Shown here: positions 46,114 to 54,818 of the stretch, one piece after another
Numbering within the stretch: position 1 is the first letter of the stretch
Layout of the letters: every line of letters starts with the position of its first letter
Assembly (NCBI RefSeq): GCF_004101245.1
Contig: NZ_SCIN01000003.1
Location: 310,001 to 374,000, forward strand
From: Sphingomonas sp. UV9
GTDB lineage: Bacteria; Pseudomonadota; Alphaproteobacteria; Sphingomonadales; Sphingomonadaceae
Direction of reading: 5' to 3'
Length of the DNA stretch: 64,000 bases
Program-made: the position numbers and the translations under genes
Notes under the pieces: model-generated
Told to the model about the DNA's origin: nothing
The model's input: only the letters and a program-made list of their open reading frames with translations
Databases searched by the model: none

Positions 46114-47506
46114 ACGCGGTGAACCTAGTGCCGGGGATCGGAATCGCGTCATAGCCCGCGTCGAGCGCGGCGGTGGCGAGGGCGTGGTCGAGGCGGGCGT
46201 CGCCGCTGGTCGCCGGGCCTTCGCCGCCCGTGAGGATCGTCGATCCGTCGAGTTTCAGGCGCACGCGGGAGACCAGGTGGAGCGCGCGTTCCTGGGACGC
46301 GTCGAGCAGGGTGGTGCTGCGGAAATAGAAGGGGCCGGTCGCGAAATCGGTATCCGGCACGCGGTTCGCCGCGGGCAGGATTTGTGGGGACAGCGTGGCG
46401 ATCGGGCCGTCGAGTCCGTGCTGGTCGAGCGTGCGGCCGATCGCCCGGCCTTCGCGCAGGGCTTGGCTGAGCGACAGGCCGTCCGAGTCCGCCAGCGCTG
46501 CAATCGAGGGGGCGAGGCCGGCGGTGGCGAAGATCGCGAACGCGATCCGCCACGCACGGCCGGGCGACGGGACCAACGACAGGCGGACGAACAGCGCAGG
46601 CAGGGCGGGCAGCAGATATTGCCGCCAAGTCGGGAACGGCAGCAGTGCGGCGATCAGGCCCGCGAGGATCAACCAGTCGAGCAATCCGACCGTGCGGCGG
46701 CGCGCGATATCGCGGGCGACAAGTGCGAGCGCAGGCAGGGGGGCGCCGAGCGCGAGGAATTTGAGCGTGTCGATCGCCTTGGCGGGCAGCGACATTTTCC
46801 ACGGGCGCAGCGCATAATATTCGGCGGGGCCGCGCGCCGGAAAAGTCAGCGTACCGAACACGAAACCGGCCGGGCTCGTCGCATAGCTCCAAGCCACGAA
46901 GGCGATCACCGGGAGCGTGCCGAGCAGGATTGCGACGGGGCGGTGACGACGGTGGACCAGCGCGTAGAGGCCGTATGCCAGCGCCGGGAACGCGTAGGAG
47001 ATTTTCGCGGCGGCAGCGGCGGCGAGGAGAAAGCCGGCGAGCGCGGCGGTCTTGCGCGTCGTGTCGGGGCGCACGATCAGCGGGAGGGCGGCTGCCAGCA
47101 GCGCGGCGGGGAGCGCGTCGTTGCGCGCCGTGCCGATGCTAAAGAGCAGGATGTCGCAGGTCGCGAACAGGGTTGCGGCGGCGAGTGCGGTTCCGGGTTT
47201 GGCGCCGAGGGTTCGGGCGGCGGTGTGGACGCAGGCTATCGTGACGACGCCGAGCAGGGCGTTGAGGATGCGGAGCGCCGGCCAGGTCCAGCTGCCGGCG
47301 AGGAGCGCGACGGGCGCGAAGAGATAGGGCTGGAGCGGGGTCTGGAGATAGGCGAAGTCGCGATAGGGGAGCAGACCGTGCGCGGTGAGCGCGGCGGCGG
47401 CGACGTACTGCGATTCGTCGTGGTCCACCGGGCGGAGGAGCGCGAGGGCGACGAACAGGATCGCCAGCGCTGCGAGTAGTGCTGGATACAGCAGAAGCCT
47501 GTTCAC
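46055..47506 (-). CDS. GT39/ArnT-like membrane glycosyltransferase
   Basis: 483 residues from GTG 47506. About ten TM helices in the N-terminal 380 residues and a small periplasmic C-terminal domain. The first loop has the Asp motif RPVDHDESQYVAAAALTAHGLLPYRDFAYLQTPLQPYLFAP seen in PMT/ArnT-type enzymes that use polyprenyl-phosphate sugars. ATG 47578 gives 24 extra residues, but these are the translation of a palindrome (47499-47555), so the shorter form is listed; neither start has a clear ribosome-binding site. Acceptor unknown. It overlaps the neighbouring GT gene tail to tail by 59 bp. Confidence 0.85.
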   Translation of the reverse strand: MNRLLLYPALLAALAILFVALALLRPVDHDESQYVAAAALTAHGLLPYRDFAYLQTPLQPYLFAPVALLAGSWTWPALRILNALLGVVTIACVHTAARTLGAKPGTALAAATLFATCDILLFSIGTARNDALPAALLAAALPLIVRPDTTRKTAALAGFLLAAAAAAKISYAFPALAYGLYALVHRRHRPVAILLGTLPVIAFVAWSYATSPAGFVFGTLTFPARGPAEYYALRPWKMSLPAKAIDTLKFLALGAPLPALALVARDIARRRTVGLLDWLILAGLIAALLPFPTWRQYLLPALPALFVRLSLVPSPGRAWRIAFAIFATAGLAPSIAALADSDGLSLSQALREGRAIGRTLDQHGLDGPIATLSPQILPAANRVPDTDFATGPFYFRSTTLLDASQERALHLVSRVRLKLDGSTILTGGEGPATSGDARLDHALATAALDAGYDAIPIPGTRFTAFRPPARARASPRPVPHNSP

Positions 47507-47555
47507 CCGCGAAGGCGGGTGCCCAGCCTGGGCACCCGCCTTCGCGGGTGAACAG
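47499..47555. repeat. 57-nt near-perfect palindrome across the GT39 start
   Basis: Two 28-base arms, beginning CTGTTCACCCGCGAAGGCGG, are perfectly complementary around one central base. This is the longest perfect stem seen here. It contains the GTG 47506 start of the GT39-like gene and would fold over the start in mRNA. The CCCGC-GAAGGCGGG arm links it loosely to family D. Confidence 0.92.
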
Positions 47556-47585
47556 CTTTGGGAGGAAGTGCGCTCCATTACTCAG

Positions 47586-47694
47586 CCCCACCCCGGCGAA
47601 GGCCGGGACCCAATTGGGGGACGGTTATGACTGAGGGTGGTGCTTCGTTATCCCGGCCTTCCCAATTGGGCCCCGGCCGTCGCCGGGGTGGGGG
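47586..47694. repeat. Inverted-repeat element, family A
   Basis: 109 bp with arms CCCCACCCCGGCGAAGGCCGG and CCGGCCGTCGCCGGGGTGGGG and inner CCCAATTGGG, in the short gap between ubiG and the GT39-like gene. Confidence 0.88.
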
Positions 47695-47708
47695 CGTGTC
47701 GGGCAAGG

Positions 47709-48449
47709 TCAGACTTTCACCGCGGTCAGGAAGTAATCGAGGCTCGTAGAGTCGCTCAGCGCAAACCCCGTCGCCGGCGAGAAGCTCAGCCCCCGCATAT
47801 CCGTCACGCGCAGCCCCGCATCCTTCAGCAGCGCAGTCAGCTCCTCAGGCGTCAGGAACTTGTTCCAGTCGTGCGTCCCCTTGGGAATCACCCCAGCACC
47901 TTCCGCCACCGTGATCATCGCGATCCGCGACAACGGCGTCCGGTTGGGCGTCGACAAAATCAGCAACCCGCCCTCCGCCAGCGTCCGTGCCAGACCACGC
48001 ACGAAACCCGCCGGATCGCTGACATGCTCGATCACTTCCAGACTGGTGACCAGATCATACTGCCCGACCAACCCCTCGACACCCCCCGCGCGATAGTCGA
48101 TCGCCAGTCCGCTCTGGCCTGCATGGATCTCCGCCACCGCGATATTCTCGGGCGCGGCATCGATCCCCGTCACCGCCGCACCGAGCCGGGCGAGCGGTTC
48201 GCACAGCAACCCCGCGCCGCACCCGACGTCGAGCGCGGTCTTGCCCTCCAGCGGCGTGAAGCTCGAACCGTCGCCGCCCCAATGCGCGTCGACCTGCTCG
48301 CGAATATAGCGCAGCCGCGGCGGATTGAGCTTGTGCAAGGGCGCCGACGAGCCCTTCGGATCCCACCAGTCCGCGGCCATCGTGCCGAAATGCGCGGCCT
48401 CTTTCGGATCGATTGTTGCGTTCATGAGCGTGTCGCTTGCCAGTTTCAT
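47709..48449 (-). CDS. ubiG: Ubiquinone biosynthesis O-methyltransferase
   Basis: 246 residues; methylates two hydroxyls in ubiquinone synthesis. IDPKEAAHFGTMAADWWDPKGSSAPLHKLNPPRLRYIR is a UbiG signature, followed by SAM motif I ALDVGCGAGLLCEPLARLGAAVTGIDAA and VIEHVSDPAGFVRGLARTL. ATG 48449 has AGG eight bases upstream; ATG 48425 (MNATIDPKEA) is closer to the family start. Divergent from lysC, with 52 bp between. Confidence 0.95.
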   Translation of the reverse strand: MKLASDTLMNATIDPKEAAHFGTMAADWWDPKGSSAPLHKLNPPRLRYIREQVDAHWGGDGSSFTPLEGKTALDVGCGAGLLCEPLARLGAAVTGIDAAPENIAVAEIHAGQSGLAIDYRAGGVEGLVGQYDLVTSLEVIEHVSDPAGFVRGLARTLAEGGLLILSTPNRTPLSRIAMITVAEGAGVIPKGTHDWNKFLTPEELTALLKDAGLRVTDMRGLSFSPATGFALSDSTSLDYFLTAVKV

Positions 48450-48501
48450 GCGCGCTACCTATCAGGGCTGCCGCTTCGACCCAAAGGGATTTGCGCAGTT
48501 C

Positions 48502-49755
48502 ATGGCCCGTATCGTGATGAAATTCGGCGGCACGTCGATGGCGGGGATCGAACGCATCCGCAACGTCGCCGCGCGCGTGAAGCGCGAAGTCGATGCCGGC
48601 AATCAGGTCGCCGTCGTCGTCTCGGCGATGGCCGGCGAGACCGACCGGCTCGTCGGCTTCTGCCGCGAGGCGTCGTCGTTGTACGATGCCAAGGAATATG
48701 ACGTCGTCGTCTCGGCCGGCGAGCAGATCACGAGCGGGTTGCTCGCGATCGCGCTCCAGGCCGCGGGCTGCAAGGCGCGGTCGTGGCTCGGCTGGCAGCT
48801 GCCGATCAACACGTCGGACGCGCACGGCTCGGCGCGGATCGGCGAGATCGATACGGTCGCGCTCGACGCGAGCCTCGCGGACGGCGTCGTGGCCGTCATC
48901 CCCGGTTTCCAGGGCGTCGCGGACGGCCAGCGCGTCACCACCTTGGGCCGTGGCGGCTCGGACACGTCGGCGGTGGCGATGGCGGCGGCGATGAAGGCCG
49001 ATCGCTGCGACATCTATACCGACGTCGACGGCGTCTACACGACCGACCCGAGGATCGTGCCCCGCGCGCGCAAACTCAGCAAGGTCACGTATGAAGAGAT
49101 GCTGGAACTCGCCAGCGTCGGTGCCAAGGTGTTGCAGACGCGCTCTGTCGGCCTGGCGATGAAAGAGAATGTGCGCGTGCGGGTGCTGTCCTCGTTCGAG
49201 GATGGCGATACTAACGACGGTCACCGCGGCACGTTGATCGTGGGCGAAGAGGAAATCGACGATATGGAACGCCAGCTCATCACCGGCATCGCGCACGACA
49301 AGAACGAGGCGAAGATCACCCTGACGCAGGTCAGCGATCGTCCCGGTTCGGTCGCGGCGATCTTCGCGCCGCTCGCGGACGGCGGGATCAACGTCGACAT
49401 GATCGTGCAGAACGTCGCGCATTCGACCGGCTCGACCGATGTCACCTTCACGGTCCCCGCCGCCGATCTCGCGCGCTCGCTCGATATCCTCGACAAGGCG
49501 AAGGACGCGATCGGCTATGCGACGATCGTCCACGACACGCGCGTCGCCAAGGTGTCGGTCGTCGGCGTCGGCATGCGCAGCCATGCGGGTGTCGCCTCGA
49601 CGATGTTCACCACGCTCGGCGAGCGCGGCATCAATATCCAGGCGATCGCGACCTCGGAGATCAAGGTCAGCGTGCTGATCGAGGAAGATTATACCGAACT
49701 CGCGGTGCGCGTTCTGCACACGGCGTACGGCCTCGATGCCGAGGATGCCGCTTGA
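48502..49755 (+). CDS. lysC: Aspartate kinase
   Basis: 417 residues; first step of the Lys/Thr/Met family, consistent with thrC in this window. The kinase motif ARIVMKFGGTSMAG opens the protein; RGGSDTSAVAMAAAMKADRCDIYTDVDGVYTTDPR follows. Two ACT domains (about 265-417: LTQVSDRPGSVAAIFAPLADGGINVDMI, VVGVGMRSHAGVASTMFTTLGERGINIQAIATSEIK) give feedback control by amino acids. ATG 48502 is at the family start; the longer frame upstream lies over ubiG. Confidence 0.97.
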   Translation: MARIVMKFGGTSMAGIERIRNVAARVKREVDAGNQVAVVVSAMAGETDRLVGFCREASSLYDAKEYDVVVSAGEQITSGLLAIALQAAGCKARSWLGWQLPINTSDAHGSARIGEIDTVALDASLADGVVAVIPGFQGVADGQRVTTLGRGGSDTSAVAMAAAMKADRCDIYTDVDGVYTTDPRIVPRARKLSKVTYEEMLELASVGAKVLQTRSVGLAMKENVRVRVLSSFEDGDTNDGHRGTLIVGEEEIDDMERQLITGIAHDKNEAKITLTQVSDRPGSVAAIFAPLADGGINVDMIVQNVAHSTGSTDVTFTVPAADLARSLDILDKAKDAIGYATIVHDTRVAKVSVVGVGMRSHAGVASTMFTTLGERGINIQAIATSEIKVSVLIEEDYTELAVRVLHTAYGLDAEDAA

Positions 49756-49764
49756 CGGACACCG

Positions 49765-49842
49765 TCCGTTCGTTTCGAGCGTAGTCGAGAAATATGTCAC
49801 GGATATCGCGCGGGGTTTCTCGACTCGGCTCGACACGAACGG
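49765..49842. repeat. Inverted-repeat element, family F
   Basis: 78 bp with outer arms CCGTTCGTTTCGAGCGTAGTCGAGAA and TTCTCGACTCGGCTCGACACGAACGG (partial complementarity). It follows lysC and ends 10 bp before the next ATG, so it covers that gene's leader. Confidence 0.75.
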
Positions 49843-49852
49843 GAGTTTTGTA

Positions 49853-50872
49853 ATGACCATCGGTAGCGACCGGCTCCAGCGCCGGATGGCCCGCGGGGCG
49901 GCGTTCCTCGGGTCCGAGGTCGCCATCCTCGGCGGCGCGATGTCGTGGGTGTCCGAGCGTCACCTCGTCTCCGCGATCTCCAACGCGGGCGGGTTCGGCG
50001 TGATCGCGTGCGGCGCGATGACGCCCGCGCTGCTCGATACCGAGATCGCCGCGACCAGGGCGCTGACCGACAAGCCGTTCGGCGTGAACCTGATCACCAT
50101 GCACCCCGATCTGTTCGAGCTGATCGCGGTCTGCGCCAAGCATAAGGTCGGGCATGTCGTGCTCGCCGGTGGCCTGCCGCCCAAGGGCAGCATCGAGGCG
50201 ATCAAGGAAACCGGCGCGAAGCTGATCGCGTTCTCGCCCGCGCTGGCGCTCGCGAAGAAGCTGATCCGCTCGGGCGTCGACGCGCTGGTGATCGAGGGCA
50301 TGGAGGCTGGCGGCCATATCGGCCCGGTCTCGACCAGCGTGCTCGCGCAGGAAATGCTGCCCGAGATCGCCGAGCAGGTGCCGGTGTTCGTCGCCGGCGG
50401 GATTGGCCGCGGCGAGGCGATTGCGGGCTATCTCGATATGGGCGCGGCGGGCGTCCAGCTCGGCACGCTGTTCGTGTGCGCGACCGAATCGATCGCGCAT
50501 GCCAATTTCAAGAAGGCGTTCATCCGCGCGTCGGCGCGCGATGCGATCGCCAGCGTGCAGATCGACGCGCGGCTTCCGGTCATTCCGGTGCGCGCGCTGA
50601 AGAACGCGTCGAGCGAGCTGTTCACCGCCAAGCAGCGCGAAGTCGCCGGGCATCTCGACGGCGGCCGCGTGGAAATGGCCGAGGCGCAGTTGCAGATCGA
50701 GCATTACTGGGCAGGCGCGCTGCGCCGCGCGGTGATCGACGGCGATGTCGAGCATGGCTCGGTGATGGCGGGCCAGTCGGTCGGCATGGTCAAGCGCGAG
50801 GAGCCGGTCGCCGACATCATCGCCGGGCTGATGGCACAGGCGGCCGCCGCACTGGAAGCGCGCGCAACGTAA
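49853..50872 (+). CDS. Nitronate monooxygenase family protein
   Basis: 339 residues, FMN-binding TIM barrel. ILGGAMSWVSERHLVSAISNAGGFGVIACGAM, NLITMHPDLFELIAVCAKHKVGHVVLAGG, DALVIEGMEAGGHIGP and VFVAGGIGRGEAIAGYLDMGAAGVQLGTLF are typical of the 2-nitropropane dioxygenase/FabK superfamily. The natural substrate is not known; propionate 3-nitronate detoxification is one documented role of the family. ATG 49853 has GGGAG seven bases upstream, right after the family F repeat. Confidence 0.92.
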   Translation: MTIGSDRLQRRMARGAAFLGSEVAILGGAMSWVSERHLVSAISNAGGFGVIACGAMTPALLDTEIAATRALTDKPFGVNLITMHPDLFELIAVCAKHKVGHVVLAGGLPPKGSIEAIKETGAKLIAFSPALALAKKLIRSGVDALVIEGMEAGGHIGPVSTSVLAQEMLPEIAEQVPVFVAGGIGRGEAIAGYLDMGAAGVQLGTLFVCATESIAHANFKKAFIRASARDAIASVQIDARLPVIPVRALKNASSELFTAKQREVAGHLDGGRVEMAEAQLQIEHYWAGALRRAVIDGDVEHGSVMAGQSVGMVKREEPVADIIAGLMAQAAAALEARAT

Positions 50873-50878
50873 CGCCTG

Positions 50879-51004
50879 ATCCTCCCCCTCCGTCAGGCGG
50901 AGGTGGCAGGCTCCTGCCTGACGGAGGGGGAGGAAAGGAAAACCGCCGTTCCGTGTCCTCCCCCTCCGACGCCTGCGGCGCCACCTCCCCCTGGCGGGGG
51001 AGGA
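50879..51004. repeat. Inverted-repeat element, family H
   Basis: 126 bp. ATCCTCCCCCTCCG at the left and CGGGGGAGGAT at the right, with an inner CCCCTCCGACGCCTGCGGCGCCACC block almost identical to that at 3849-3972. Confidence 0.85.
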
Positions 51005-51090
51005 TCGAGGGGGCGGCGTTTTCTGCGATGGCGGGCGCTTGAGGGAAGCCTCTTTCCGACATCTACACGCACCTCCTTGCGGATATGCGG

Positions 51091-51194
51091 ACCACCCCGG
51101 CGGAGGCCGGGGCCCAATTGGGCGACGCTGCTGGTGCGGCTCGTGCTCCGTTACCACGACCTTCCCAATTGGGCCCCGGCCTGCGCCGGGGTGG
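51091..51194. repeat. Inverted-repeat element, family A
   Basis: 104 bp with arms ACCACCCCGGCGGAGGCCGG and CCGGCCTGCGCCGGGGTGG, inner CCCAATTGGG, and a spacer with CGTTA. Confidence 0.88.
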
Positions 51195-51341
51195 AAGTAA
51201 TCCCATGAACAGCCCCCCGACCCCAGCACAATCCCCAACCCCAGCCCCTCTCCACTCGCCGCAAATCGCGTACGGCTTACGTCTCGTTAACCTAATCCCT
51301 GCAAAGAGTGTCCCGTCGGGGGACGTTATGAGGTGGTTGCG

Positions 51342-52100
51342 ATGAGTCGTCGTTTTGCATTGCTGTCGTTTACCGCGCTGGGCTTGATGGCCGGGTGTGC
51401 GCCCAAGCCGAAGACCGTGGCGGTCGTCGCGCCCCCCGTCATCATGGTTCCGGTCCCCGCGCCGACGATGCCCAAGGGTGCATCGCCGACCATCGTCATC
51501 CCGGTCGCGTTGGCCGACGGCACCTACCCCACGCCGAATCGCAACCTGACGACGTCGGCCAAGGTCTGGCATCTGCGCGCCGCGCTCAACGTCGCCGCGC
51601 TCGCCTGCCGGGGTTCGCAGGAGTTGACGATCGTCGCCGGCTACAACGCGCTGTTGTCGGCACAGAAGCCGGTGCTCGCCAAGGCCGAGGCGACCTATGC
51701 CAGCGAATACAAGGCAGGCGGCGGCGACTGGCAGGATCGCTACGACGATTCGATGACCCGCCTCTACAACTTCTTCTCGCAGTCGCCCGCACGCGACGGG
51801 TTCTGCGCGGCGGCGGGCACCGTCCTTGCGCAGAGCACAGGTCTGACCGCCGAGGCGCTGCCTGCGTTCGCGGCGCAGAACCTGCCGTTGCTCGAGCGTC
51901 CGTTCACCGACTTCTACCGCGCGGTCGATGCATGGCGCGGTCGCACGGTGCGTCCGGTCCCGCCACAGCTGGTCGCATCGCGCCAATATGCCGCGAACAT
52001 GCCGGTCCAGACGATCACGCAGGCGCGGCTCCAGCCGATCTCCCAGCCGGTACCCCCCGCGCAGCCCCGGCTGAAGCTCGACCCCAGCGTCTTCCGGTAA
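51342..52100 (+). CDS. Hypothetical lipoprotein
   Basis: 252 residues. The lipobox LMAGC (C19) ends a signal peptide. A Pro/Val stretch follows, then a helical domain: NRNLTTSAKVWHLRAALNVAALACRG, IVAGYNALLSAQKPVLAKAEATYASEYKAGGGDWQDRYDDSMTRLYNFFSQSPARDGFCAAA, with a cysteine pair that could form a disulfide. The C-terminus is Pro/Gln-rich. ATG 51342 has GAGG eight bases upstream. I do not recognise a named family; it precedes the tol cluster and may be an envelope protein. Confidence 0.85.
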   Translation: MSRRFALLSFTALGLMAGCAPKPKTVAVVAPPVIMVPVPAPTMPKGASPTIVIPVALADGTYPTPNRNLTTSAKVWHLRAALNVAALACRGSQELTIVAGYNALLSAQKPVLAKAEATYASEYKAGGGDWQDRYDDSMTRLYNFFSQSPARDGFCAAAGTVLAQSTGLTAEALPAFAAQNLPLLERPFTDFYRAVDAWRGRTVRPVPPQLVASRQYAANMPVQTITQARLQPISQPVPPAQPRLKLDPSVFR

Positions 52101-52172
52101 GCCTCCAGCCTCGGCCGATCGCTGCGCCTTAAGGTTGGCTTCCCCGCAAAGACTGGGTTAACAGCCGCGGCG

Positions 52173-52631
52173 ATGGCAGAGGGACAGGATCAACCGACCG
52201 GCGGCCGCTTCGATGGACGCGAGCACCGGTTTCCGGTGCGCGTGTATTTCGAGGACACCGACCTGTCGGGTGCGGTCTATCACGCCAATTACCTGCGCTA
52301 CATGGAGCGCGCGCGCTCGGACATGCTGCGGGTCGGCGGGATCGACCAGCGCGCGGCGTTCGAGGCGGGCGAAGGCTCGTACGCGATCGCCAGCGTCACG
52401 ATCCGCTATGCCGCACCCGCCAGGCTCGACGACGCCTTGCTGGTCGTCTCGCGGATCGTGCAGGTCCGCGCGGCCGGGGTCGCCATTCATCAAAGGGTCA
52501 TGCGCGACGGGCTTGTCTTGGCCGAGGCGGACATTGTGGCGGCGCTGGTCGCTCCCAATGGTCGCCCACGCCGCCAGCCGCGCGCCTGGATCGATATCTA
52601 CGAACGCCTAGTCTGGCAGGGGGAAGCATGA
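52173..52631 (+). CDS. ybgC: Tol-Pal system-associated acyl-CoA thioesterase
   Basis: 152 residues, hot-dog fold. The 4HBT active site is in VRVYFEDTDLSGAVYHANYLRYMERARSDML with the catalytic Asp. First gene of the tol cluster; its stop overlaps tolQ (ATGA). It hydrolyses acyl-CoA thioesters and is thought to link phospholipid metabolism with the Tol machine. Confidence 0.96.
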   Translation: MAEGQDQPTGGRFDGREHRFPVRVYFEDTDLSGAVYHANYLRYMERARSDMLRVGGIDQRAAFEAGEGSYAIASVTIRYAAPARLDDALLVVSRIVQVRAAGVAIHQRVMRDGLVLAEADIVAALVAPNGRPRRQPRAWIDIYERLVWQGEA

Positions 52632-53320
52632 ATCCGGTGTTGACTATGGATAGCGCGACGCTGTCGCCGATCCACTTGTTCCTGCAGGCCGATTTGGTCG
52701 TGAAGGGCGTGATGATCGGGCTGCTGCTCGCCAGCATCTGGACGTGGGCACTGATCGGCGCGTTCTGGCGGCGGATCGGCAAGACGCGCAAGGCCATGGT
52801 GCGGTTCGAGCGCGATTTCTGGAAGGCCGAGGATATCGACGTCTTCTACAAGGCCGAGGGCGAGAACGACCTTCCGTCGGCGCGCGTGTTCGCCGCCGGC
52901 GTGACCGAGTGGCGGCGCTCCACCGCGGGCGGCACGATCGACAAGAGCGGCACGCGCGAGCGGCTCGCGACGACGATGGGCGCAGCAGTCGCAGGCGAGA
53001 TCGACAAGCTGTCGGACCGGCTGAACGTGCTGGCGACGGTCGGCTCGGTCGCCCCGTTCGTCGGGCTGTTCGGCACGGTGTGGGGCATCATGCGCAGCTT
53101 CACCAGCATCGCCGCCGCGCAGAATACGTCGCTGGCGGTGGTCGCGCCGGGCATCGCCGAGGCGCTGTTCGCGACCGCGATCGGCCTGTTCGCGGCCATC
53201 CCCGCGGTGATCGCGTACAACCGCTTCAGCCACGGCATCAACCGGATCGAGGCGAGCCTCAACCGCTTCGCCGACGGCTTCCACACGACGCTGAGCCGCC
53301 AGCTGGACGGGTCGCGCTAA
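52628..53320 (+). CDS. tolQ: Tol-Pal proton channel subunit TolQ
   Basis: 230 residues with three TM helices: VVKGVMIGLLLASIWTWALIG near the N-terminus, and VGSVAPFVGLFGTVWGIMRSF and IAEALFATAIGLFAAIPAVIAYNRF near the C-terminus. These are ExbB/TolQ signatures. With TolR it uses the proton gradient to drive TolA at the division site. Confidence 0.97.
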   Translation: MNPVLTMDSATLSPIHLFLQADLVVKGVMIGLLLASIWTWALIGAFWRRIGKTRKAMVRFERDFWKAEDIDVFYKAEGENDLPSARVFAAGVTEWRRSTAGGTIDKSGTRERLATTMGAAVAGEIDKLSDRLNVLATVGSVAPFVGLFGTVWGIMRSFTSIAAAQNTSLAVVAPGIAEALFATAIGLFAAIPAVIAYNRFSHGINRIEASLNRFADGFHTTLSRQLDGSR

Positions 53321-53321
53321 G

Positions 53322-53759
53322 GTGGCGATGAACCTTCCTTCGTCGCGCGGCCGTGGGCGCCGCGCGCCGATGGCGGATATCAACGTCACGCCGCTGGTCG
53401 ACGTGATGCTGGTGCTGCTGATCATCTTCATGGTGACCGCGCCCTTGATGACCGCGGGCGTGCCGGTAAACCTGCCCGACGCGCGCGCGAAGGCGCTCGA
53501 CCAGGAGCAGAAGCCCGTCGAGATCTCGATGGACGAGACCGGCGCACTGTTCATCGACAAGGATCAGGTGGCCGACGACGCGCTGCCGATCCGGCTCGCG
53601 TCGATCGCTGCCAGCCGCGCGGTGGGCGACGAGCCGCAGGTGTTGCTGCGCGCCGACCGGAAGCTCGATTACGGCCGCGTGATGCGCGTGATGGGCGAAC
53701 TCAACCGTGCCGGTCTCAACCGCGTCGCGCTCGTCACCGTCGAGGGCAACCAGAACTGA
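53322..53759 (+). CDS. tolR: Tol-Pal proton channel subunit TolR
   Basis: 145 residues, ExbD/TolR family. One TM helix with the essential Asp in [19 protein letters not shown], then a periplasmic domain ([32 protein letters not shown]). GTG 53322 starts one base after tolQ; ATG 53328 is an alternative with AAGG upstream. Confidence 0.96.
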   Translation: MAMNLPSSRGRGRRAPMADINVTPLVDVMLVLLIIFMVTAPLMTAGVPVNLPDARAKALDQEQKPVEISMDETGALFIDKDQVADDALPIRLASIAASRAVGDEPQVLLRADRKLDYGRVMRVMGELNRAGLNRVALVTVEGNQN

Positions 53760-53772
53760 TGGGTCTCCGGTG

Positions 53773-54807
53773 ATGGATCGTTCGGAGAAGATCGGCCTGG
53801 GCGTCGCGGTGGTCGGGCACGTGGTGCTGTTCGGCCTGTTGTCGCTCGGCTTCCTCAGCGCGCCCGAACCGCCCAAGATCACGCAGCAGCCGATCGACGT
53901 CAGCCTGGTGCCCGATGTCGCGCTGGAGGCGACCGCGCCGCAATCGACCGAGGCGCCCGCCGAATCGGTGGCCCCCGACGAGGGCGCTCCCGAAGATGCC
54001 GCGCCGCCGGCCCCGCAAGAGGCGGAGCCCGAGCCGCAGCCCGATCCCACACCGCCCGCGCCGCAGCCCAAGCCCGCTCCGCCGAAGGCCAAGCCGCAGC
54101 CTGCGCCCGAACCGAAACCCGAGCCCAAGCCGCAGCCCAAACCCAGGCCCGCGCCACCCAAGCCCGCCGCCAAGCCGGCGCCGGTGCGCAAGCCCGTCGT
54201 GAAACCGCAACCCGCACCGGCCAAGGCCAAGCCGACCAAGGCCGCGCCTGCAAAATCAGCCCCTGCGAAGACGGCGACGAAATCGAAGGACTCCCCCGCC
54301 AAGTCTTCGTCGAGTTCGGCCAAGTCCGCCAAGCCGTCCTCGACCAAGGGCAGCGGATCGACCGCGAACGCCAAGACCTCGCGTCCGCGCGGCTCGCGGC
54401 TCGGCGACAATTTCCTGAAAGGGCTGTCGGCCGATCCGTCACCGAGCAAGTCGGAGGCGCCCAAGGCCGCCAAGCTCGGCGCGCAGGCGGCCGCGAACAT
54501 CGGGTCCGCGATCTTGCGCCAGGTGCAGCCCTGCGCGAACCGGCAGGTCACGCCGGGGCCGGGCGCCGAGCGGATCCGGGTGACGATCAACCTGAAGCTC
54601 AACCGCGACGGGACGCTCAAGTCGCGGCCGACGATCAGCGGGCATGCCGGCGTCGACGACGACAACCGGCGCTATGTCGACCGCGTCGACGATCTCGCGA
54701 TCGCGACCTTTGTCGGGTGTTCGCCGCTACGCGGTTTGCCCGACGACCTGTATGACGTGCAGAACGGCTGGAGCAATTTCAGCCTGCGCTACAAACTTCC
54801 CGGCTGA
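53773..54807 (+). CDS. tolA: TolA-like cell-envelope protein
   Basis: 344 residues. One N-terminal TM helix ([23 protein letters not shown]), then about 200 residues of low-complexity Pro/Lys/Ala/Ser sequence that should span the periplasm, then a C-terminal TolA/TonB-like domain ([56 protein letters not shown]). The middle is Pro/Lys-rich rather than the long Ala/Lys helix of E. coli TolA. It bridges TolQR to TolB-Pal. Confidence 0.93.
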   Translation: MDRSEKIGLGVAVVGHVVLFGLLSLGFLSAPEPPKITQQPIDVSLVPDVALEATAPQSTEAPAESVAPDEGAPEDAAPPAPQEAEPEPQPDPTPPAPQPKPAPPKAKPQPAPEPKPEPKPQPKPRPAPPKPAAKPAPVRKPVVKPQPAPAKAKPTKAAPAKSAPAKTATKSKDSPAKSSSSSAKSAKPSSTKGSGSTANAKTSRPRGSRLGDNFLKGLSADPSPSKSEAPKAAKLGAQAAANIGSAILRQVQPCANRQVTPGPGAERIRVTINLKLNRDGTLKSRPTISGHAGVDDDNRRYVDRVDDLAIATFVGCSPLRGLPDDLYDVQNGWSNFSLRYKLPG

Positions 54808-54818
54808 GGATGTCCGTT

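Larger units (their letters stand above)
50873..51341. other. Non-coding gap holding two repeats
   Basis: 469 bp between the monooxygenase and lipoprotein genes. It holds family H (50879-51004) and family A (51091-51194) elements. After these, TTAACCTAATCCCTG near 51287 may be part of the lipoprotein promoter. No gene seen. Confidence 0.65.

Noticed and set aside
42247..47506. Glycan locus as a horizontally acquired genomic island
   Set aside because: GC content and codon use look like the neighbours, there is no integrase or tRNA border, and the genes are separated by the same repeats as the core.
48055..49926. Minus-strand open frame over lysC
   Set aside because: Antisense of aspartate kinase; composition typical of GC-rich shadow frames.
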